Source: Candidatus Woesearchaeota archaeon
GTDB lineage: Archaea > Nanobdellota > Nanobdellia > Woesearchaeales > JAHWIC01
Direction: 5' to 3'
NCBI GenBank assembly: GCA_019322485.1
Contig: JAHWIK010000021.1
Span: 1-24,865 of the forward strand
Length of the DNA: 24,865 nucleotides
This document shows positions 21,709 to 24,865 of this stretch, piece after piece. The notes under the pieces were generated by a model. That model saw only the letters and a list, made by a program, of their open reading frames with translations, did no database searches and was not told where the DNA came from. A program made the translations under genes and the position numbers. Every line of letters starts with the position of its first letter. Positions within the stretch are counted from its first letter, which is position 1.

Positions 21709-23121
21709 TCATCTCTGCCACATAATATCTGGCTGTCTTGCTGCTTTTACTGCATCTAATCTTTTAACTGGCAGGTTTTGGGGAGCATTCTTAACTAAAT
21801 CTGGAGTTTTTTCTGCTTCTTCTTTTATTTTGAGCATGGCTTCTATGAATGAATCCATTGTTTCCTTGCTTTCTGTTTCAGTTGGCTCTATCATTATTGC
21901 ACCATGAACTATAAGGGGGAAATAGACTGTTGGTGCATGGAATCCAAAGTCTAGCAACCTCTTTGCGATATCATTTGTTGTTACATCATTTGGCATTCCT
22001 TTATCAGATAAAACAAACTCATGCTTGCAGCTGTTGTTATAAGGCAGTTCATAATGTTTTTTTAGCTTCTCTTTCATATAATTTGCATTTATCACAGATG
22101 CTTCTCCGACTCTTCTTAGGCCTTCTGCACCAAGGGCTTTTATGTACGTGTAAGCCTTAACCATTACACCAAAGTTGCCGTAGAATGCCTTTAACCTTCC
22201 GATTGACTTTTCATTATTGACAAATTTATACTTTTTTCCTTGTTTTTCTATGCTTGGATTTGGCAGAAGAGGGATAAGCTCTTTCTTTACTCCTACTGGA
22301 CCTGAGCCAGGGCCACCACCACCATGCGGTGTTGAGAATGTTTTGTGTAAATTAAGGTGTAGAATGTCAACACCCATTAAACCAGGCTTTGCAATGCCGA
22401 GCATTGGATTCATATTTGCGCCGTCCATGTAGACTAAGCTGCCATTGTCATGCACTAATTTTGTTATTTCTAGGATTTTTTCTTCGAATATCCCTAATGT
22501 GTTTGGAACAGTCAGCATAACAGCAGCAACATCTGGTGTAAGTTCTCTTTTTAGGTCTTCAAGGTCAACCTGTCCTTTTGAATTGCTTTTTAGTGTTAGG
22601 GTTTCAAATCCGCACATGGTTGATGTAGCTGGATTTGTCCCATGCGACGAGTCTGGCGTTATTATCTTGGTTCTTTTTTCGCCTTTATTCTTGAAAAAAG
22701 CCTTTACGAGCATTAAACCAGTTAATTCACCATGCGCGCCTGCAGCTGGCTGCAAAGTAAATTTGTCCATTCCAGTTATTTCTGATAAAGCTCTTTCCAA
22801 TTCATACATTAATTGCAAGCAGCCTTGCGCATCTTGATATGGATGAGTATTTGTAAAGCCTGAAAGTTTTGCAATATCCTCATTTATTTTAGGGTTGTAC
22901 TTCATTGTACAGGAGCCAAGAGGATAAAATCCGTTATCTATGCCGTGATTTCTCCTCGATAGAGCAGTATAATGCCTTACAATATCTATTTCACTTACTT
23001 CTGGCAATTCAATTGATTCTCTAAGAAGCTCTTTTGGGAGAATTTCTTTCTTAGGAACATCTAATTTAGGCAAGCTGTATCCTTTTCTTCCTTTTTTTGA
23101 TTTTTGAAAGATTAAATCCAT
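21709..23121 (-). CDS. gcvPB: Glycine dehydrogenase (decarboxylating) subunit 2
   Basis: 470 residues, the usual length for the C-terminal-half subunit of split P protein. PLP-binding Lys260 sits in LNLHKTFSTPHGGGGPG (glycine-rich loop 266-275). Other family motifs are GFYPLGSCTMKYNP (64-77), LQPAAGAHGE (123-132) and SSHGTNPAT (158-166). With gcvPA it decarboxylates glycine and transfers the aminomethyl group to lipoylated GcvH. It starts one base after the gcvPA stop, so it is part of a gcvH-gcvPA-gcvPB operon. The last residues (PDIMWQR) are complete. Confidence 0.96.
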   Translation of the reverse strand: MDLIFQKSKKGRKGYSLPKLDVPKKEILPKELLRESIELPEVSEIDIVRHYTALSRRNHGIDNGFYPLGSCTMKYNPKINEDIAKLSGFTNTHPYQDAQGCLQLMYELERALSEITGMDKFTLQPAAGAHGELTGLMLVKAFFKNKGEKRTKIITPDSSHGTNPATSTMCGFETLTLKSNSKGQVDLEDLKRELTPDVAAVMLTVPNTLGIFEEKILEITKLVHDNGSLVYMDGANMNPMLGIAKPGLMGVDILHLNLHKTFSTPHGGGGPGSGPVGVKKELIPLLPNPSIEKQGKKYKFVNNEKSIGRLKAFYGNFGVMVKAYTYIKALGAEGLRRVGEASVINANYMKEKLKKHYELPYNNSCKHEFVLSDKGMPNDVTTNDIAKRLLDFGFHAPTVYFPLIVHGAIMIEPTETESKETMDSFIEAMLKIKEEAEKTPDLVKNAPQNLPVKRLDAVKAARQPDIMWQR

Positions 23122-23122
23122 T

Positions 23123-24445
23123 TTATTGATTCTTTATTATTGATACTAACTTATCTATTTCCTCCTTGGTATTCATTTCAGTTACACAAAACAATAAGCA
23201 ATTCTTCAGTTCATCATAATATTGCCCTAAATCCAATCCACCGAGGATGTTATTTTTCAATAATTCTTCCTTAACTTTCCGGCAATCTTTAACTTTAACA
23301 ACAAACTCATTGTAAAACGGCTTGGAAAAGACTTCTTCACAACCATTTTCTTTTAATTTCTCCAATGCATAGTGTGATTTTTGTAATGATAACTCAGCTG
23401 CTTCCTTAACACCGTTTTTTCCTAAAGCAACTAGATGGATAGTAGCAGCTAATGCGCACAAAGCTTCATTTGAACAGATATTTGATGATGCTTTTTCACG
23501 TCTAATATGCTGCTCGCGAGCTTGTAAAGTCAGCATAAACCCTTCTTTACCATCCAAGTCAACTGTTTTTCCAACAATTCTACCGGGAACATTGCGCATG
23601 TACGGCTTTTTTGCAGCAATTATACCAAGATAAGGGCCACCAAAGTTCATTGGATTGCCAAAACTCTGGCCCTCTCCTACCACAATGTCTGCATTAAGGC
23701 TTCCTGGACTTTTTAGCAGGCCTAAAGAGGTTGGTTCAGCAACACAAACAACAAAAATTGCTTTGTTTTCATGAACAATGTTTTCAATTTTTTGTAAATC
23801 TTCAATACACCCAAAGAAATTTGGATTTTGGAGCAGGACTGCGGCTGTTTTCTCAGATATTTCGTTCTTTAACTTATCAGTTGATGTAATTCCGTCGCTA
23901 AAATCAATCTCTTTATAGTCAAAATCATGAGCATTGCAGTAAGTTTTTACTGTTTGCCTGTATTCTGGATGGATTGTTTTTGAAATAAGCATTTCTTTTC
24001 TTCTTGTAATGTTTGCAGCCATTATGCATGCTTCAGCTAAAGCAGATGCACCATCATACATTGAGGCATTTGCAGCATCCATTCCTGTAAGCTCACAAAT
24101 CATTGTCTGGTATTCATAGATTGCTTGCAGAATTCCCTGGCTTATCTCTGGCTGGTAAGGGGTGTAGGCTGTGTAGAACTCTGATCTTGATATCAAATGG
24201 CTGACAATTGCCGGAGTAAAATGATTATAAGAACCCGCACCCAAGAAACAGGTTAGTTTTTTATTTTTTCTGCTGAGTTCCAGCATATAATTTTTTAATT
24301 CCAGCTCAGAAAGCCCCTTTGGAAGATTTAGTTTGTTTATTCTTACCTGTTCTGGAATATCCTTGAACAATTCTTTTATCGACGATATTCCAACCTCTTT
24401 TAACATGCCTTCTTGTTCTTGTTTGGTATTAGGTACAAAATTCAT
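23123..24445 (-). CDS. gcvPA: Glycine dehydrogenase (decarboxylating) subunit 1
   Basis: 440 residues, full length for the split P-protein N-terminal subunit. It has the family motifs FLGAGSYNHFTPAIVSHL (67-84), EFYTAYTPYQPEISQGILQ (90-108) and GEGQSFGNPMNFGGPYLG (258-275). GcvPA is the non-PLP-lysine partner that forms the heterotetramer with GcvPB. The split PA/PB form is typical of archaea and Gram-positive bacteria. Its ATG directly abuts the gcvH stop codon. Confidence 0.96.
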   Translation of the reverse strand: MNFVPNTKQEQEGMLKEVGISSIKELFKDIPEQVRINKLNLPKGLSELELKNYMLELSRKNKKLTCFLGAGSYNHFTPAIVSHLISRSEFYTAYTPYQPEISQGILQAIYEYQTMICELTGMDAANASMYDGASALAEACIMAANITRRKEMLISKTIHPEYRQTVKTYCNAHDFDYKEIDFSDGITSTDKLKNEISEKTAAVLLQNPNFFGCIEDLQKIENIVHENKAIFVVCVAEPTSLGLLKSPGSLNADIVVGEGQSFGNPMNFGGPYLGIIAAKKPYMRNVPGRIVGKTVDLDGKEGFMLTLQAREQHIRREKASSNICSNEALCALAATIHLVALGKNGVKEAAELSLQKSHYALEKLKENGCEEVFSKPFYNEFVVKVKDCRKVKEELLKNNILGGLDLGQYYDELKNCLLFCVTEMNTKEEIDKLVSIIKNQ

Positions 24446-24835
24446 CTAATGACCTTCTTTTTTGATAAAACCCTCATATTCTTCGGCAGACATTAAGCTG
24501 TCTAATTCTGATTTATCGCTTAACTTAATCTTTGCAATCCACCCCTTTCCGTAAGGGTCTTGGTTTACAACTTCTGGAGTGTTTGCAAGCTCTTCATTTG
24601 CTTCAACTAGCTCTCCAGATACTGGCGAAAAAACATCAGAAACAGATTTTACTGATTCAACAACAGCTAATTGCTTGTCTTTTTCAACTTTTTTTCCTTT
24701 TTCAGGAAGCTCTACAAAGACGATATCTGTTAATTGCTGCTGTGCGAAATCACTAATTCCAACTATAGCCGCATCTCCCTCTAACTTTACCCATTCATGT
24801 TTTTTTGAATACTTAAGCTCTTTTGGACTTGTCAT
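24446..24835 (-). CDS. gcvH: Glycine cleavage system H protein
   Basis: 129 residues, typical length. The lipoylated residue is Lys63 in VVESVKSVSDVFSPVSGE. KYSKKHEWVKLEG, IVGISDFAQQQLTDIVFVELP and NQDPYGKGWIAKIK are conserved. GcvH carries the aminomethyl group between P, T and L proteins. The ATG is preceded by AAGGTGGT, a strong Shine-Dalgarno sequence. A TAA about 17 bases upstream of the ATG, open to the window edge, may be the end of another gene, possibly gcvT, but too little is visible to say. Confidence 0.96.
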   Translation of the reverse strand: MTSPKELKYSKKHEWVKLEGDAAIVGISDFAQQQLTDIVFVELPEKGKKVEKDKQLAVVESVKSVSDVFSPVSGELVEANEELANTPEVVNQDPYGKGWIAKIKLSDKSELDSLMSAEEYEGFIKKEGH

Positions 24836-24865
24836 TTTACCACCTTATTTTTTATTGAATGCATA

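Overview
The window looks like a chromosome segment from an archaeon of small-genome DPANN type (Woesearchaeota/Pacearchaeota-like). That placement is inferred from gene content, not from a phylogeny. The archaeal markers are a histone, aIF5A with a hypusination loop, aRF1 with NIKS and GGQ, RNA polymerase subunit RpoP, ribosomal proteins L37Ae and L40e, prefoldin beta and a UPF0147 protein. Promoters are archaeal in style, with AT-rich TATA boxes about 25 bases before the start codon, often leaving essentially leaderless mRNAs. Genes are packed with 1 to 30 base gaps or 1 to 17 base overlaps. TAA, TGA and TAG all occur as stops.

Layout. (1) 1-570, minus: 5' part of a DRG/OBG-like GTPase that runs off the left edge. 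(2) 592-16169, minus: a roughly 15.5 kb block devoted to the cell surface. In transcription order it holds two tiny ribbon-helix-helix (RHH) regulators, a 2524-residue multidomain membrane-anchored surface protein, a 396-residue Ig-type membrane protein, two small pilin-like secreted proteins (76 and 225 residues), a 392-residue paralogue of the Ig-type protein, a 135-residue anchored beta protein, a 1030-residue ectoprotein with an alpha/beta-hydrolase domain and 20 consecutive prolines, and a 271-residue two-TM protein. (3) 16291-16386, plus: a SHOCT-like remnant. (4) 16375-17365, minus: housekeeping cluster rpl37ae-rpoP-pfdB-UPF0147. (5) 17366-17851: intergenic region with four strong hairpins and an intron-containing tRNA-Pro(TGG). 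(6) 17852-21705, plus: aRF1, a SprT-like metalloprotease, histone, aIF5A, L40e and a site-2 protease. (7) 21709-24835, minus: gcvH-gcvPA-gcvPB of the glycine cleavage system.

The most interesting part is the surface block. Two secreted 'client' proteins (the giant protein and the 225-residue protein) end in a recognisably related C-terminal domain. Each is followed by a paralogous 390-residue, signal peptide + Ig + TM + basic-tail protein, which suggests two client/anchor pairs. The ectodomain of the 271-residue protein reappears at the N-terminus of the giant, split by a roughly 217-residue insertion. The RHH genes lie at the head of the block, and repeated TACATAC/TATGTA half-sites sit between their TATA box and start codon, as expected of an autoregulated operon. 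I infer an attachment or cell-envelope apparatus. No step of that function can be proven from sequence alone.
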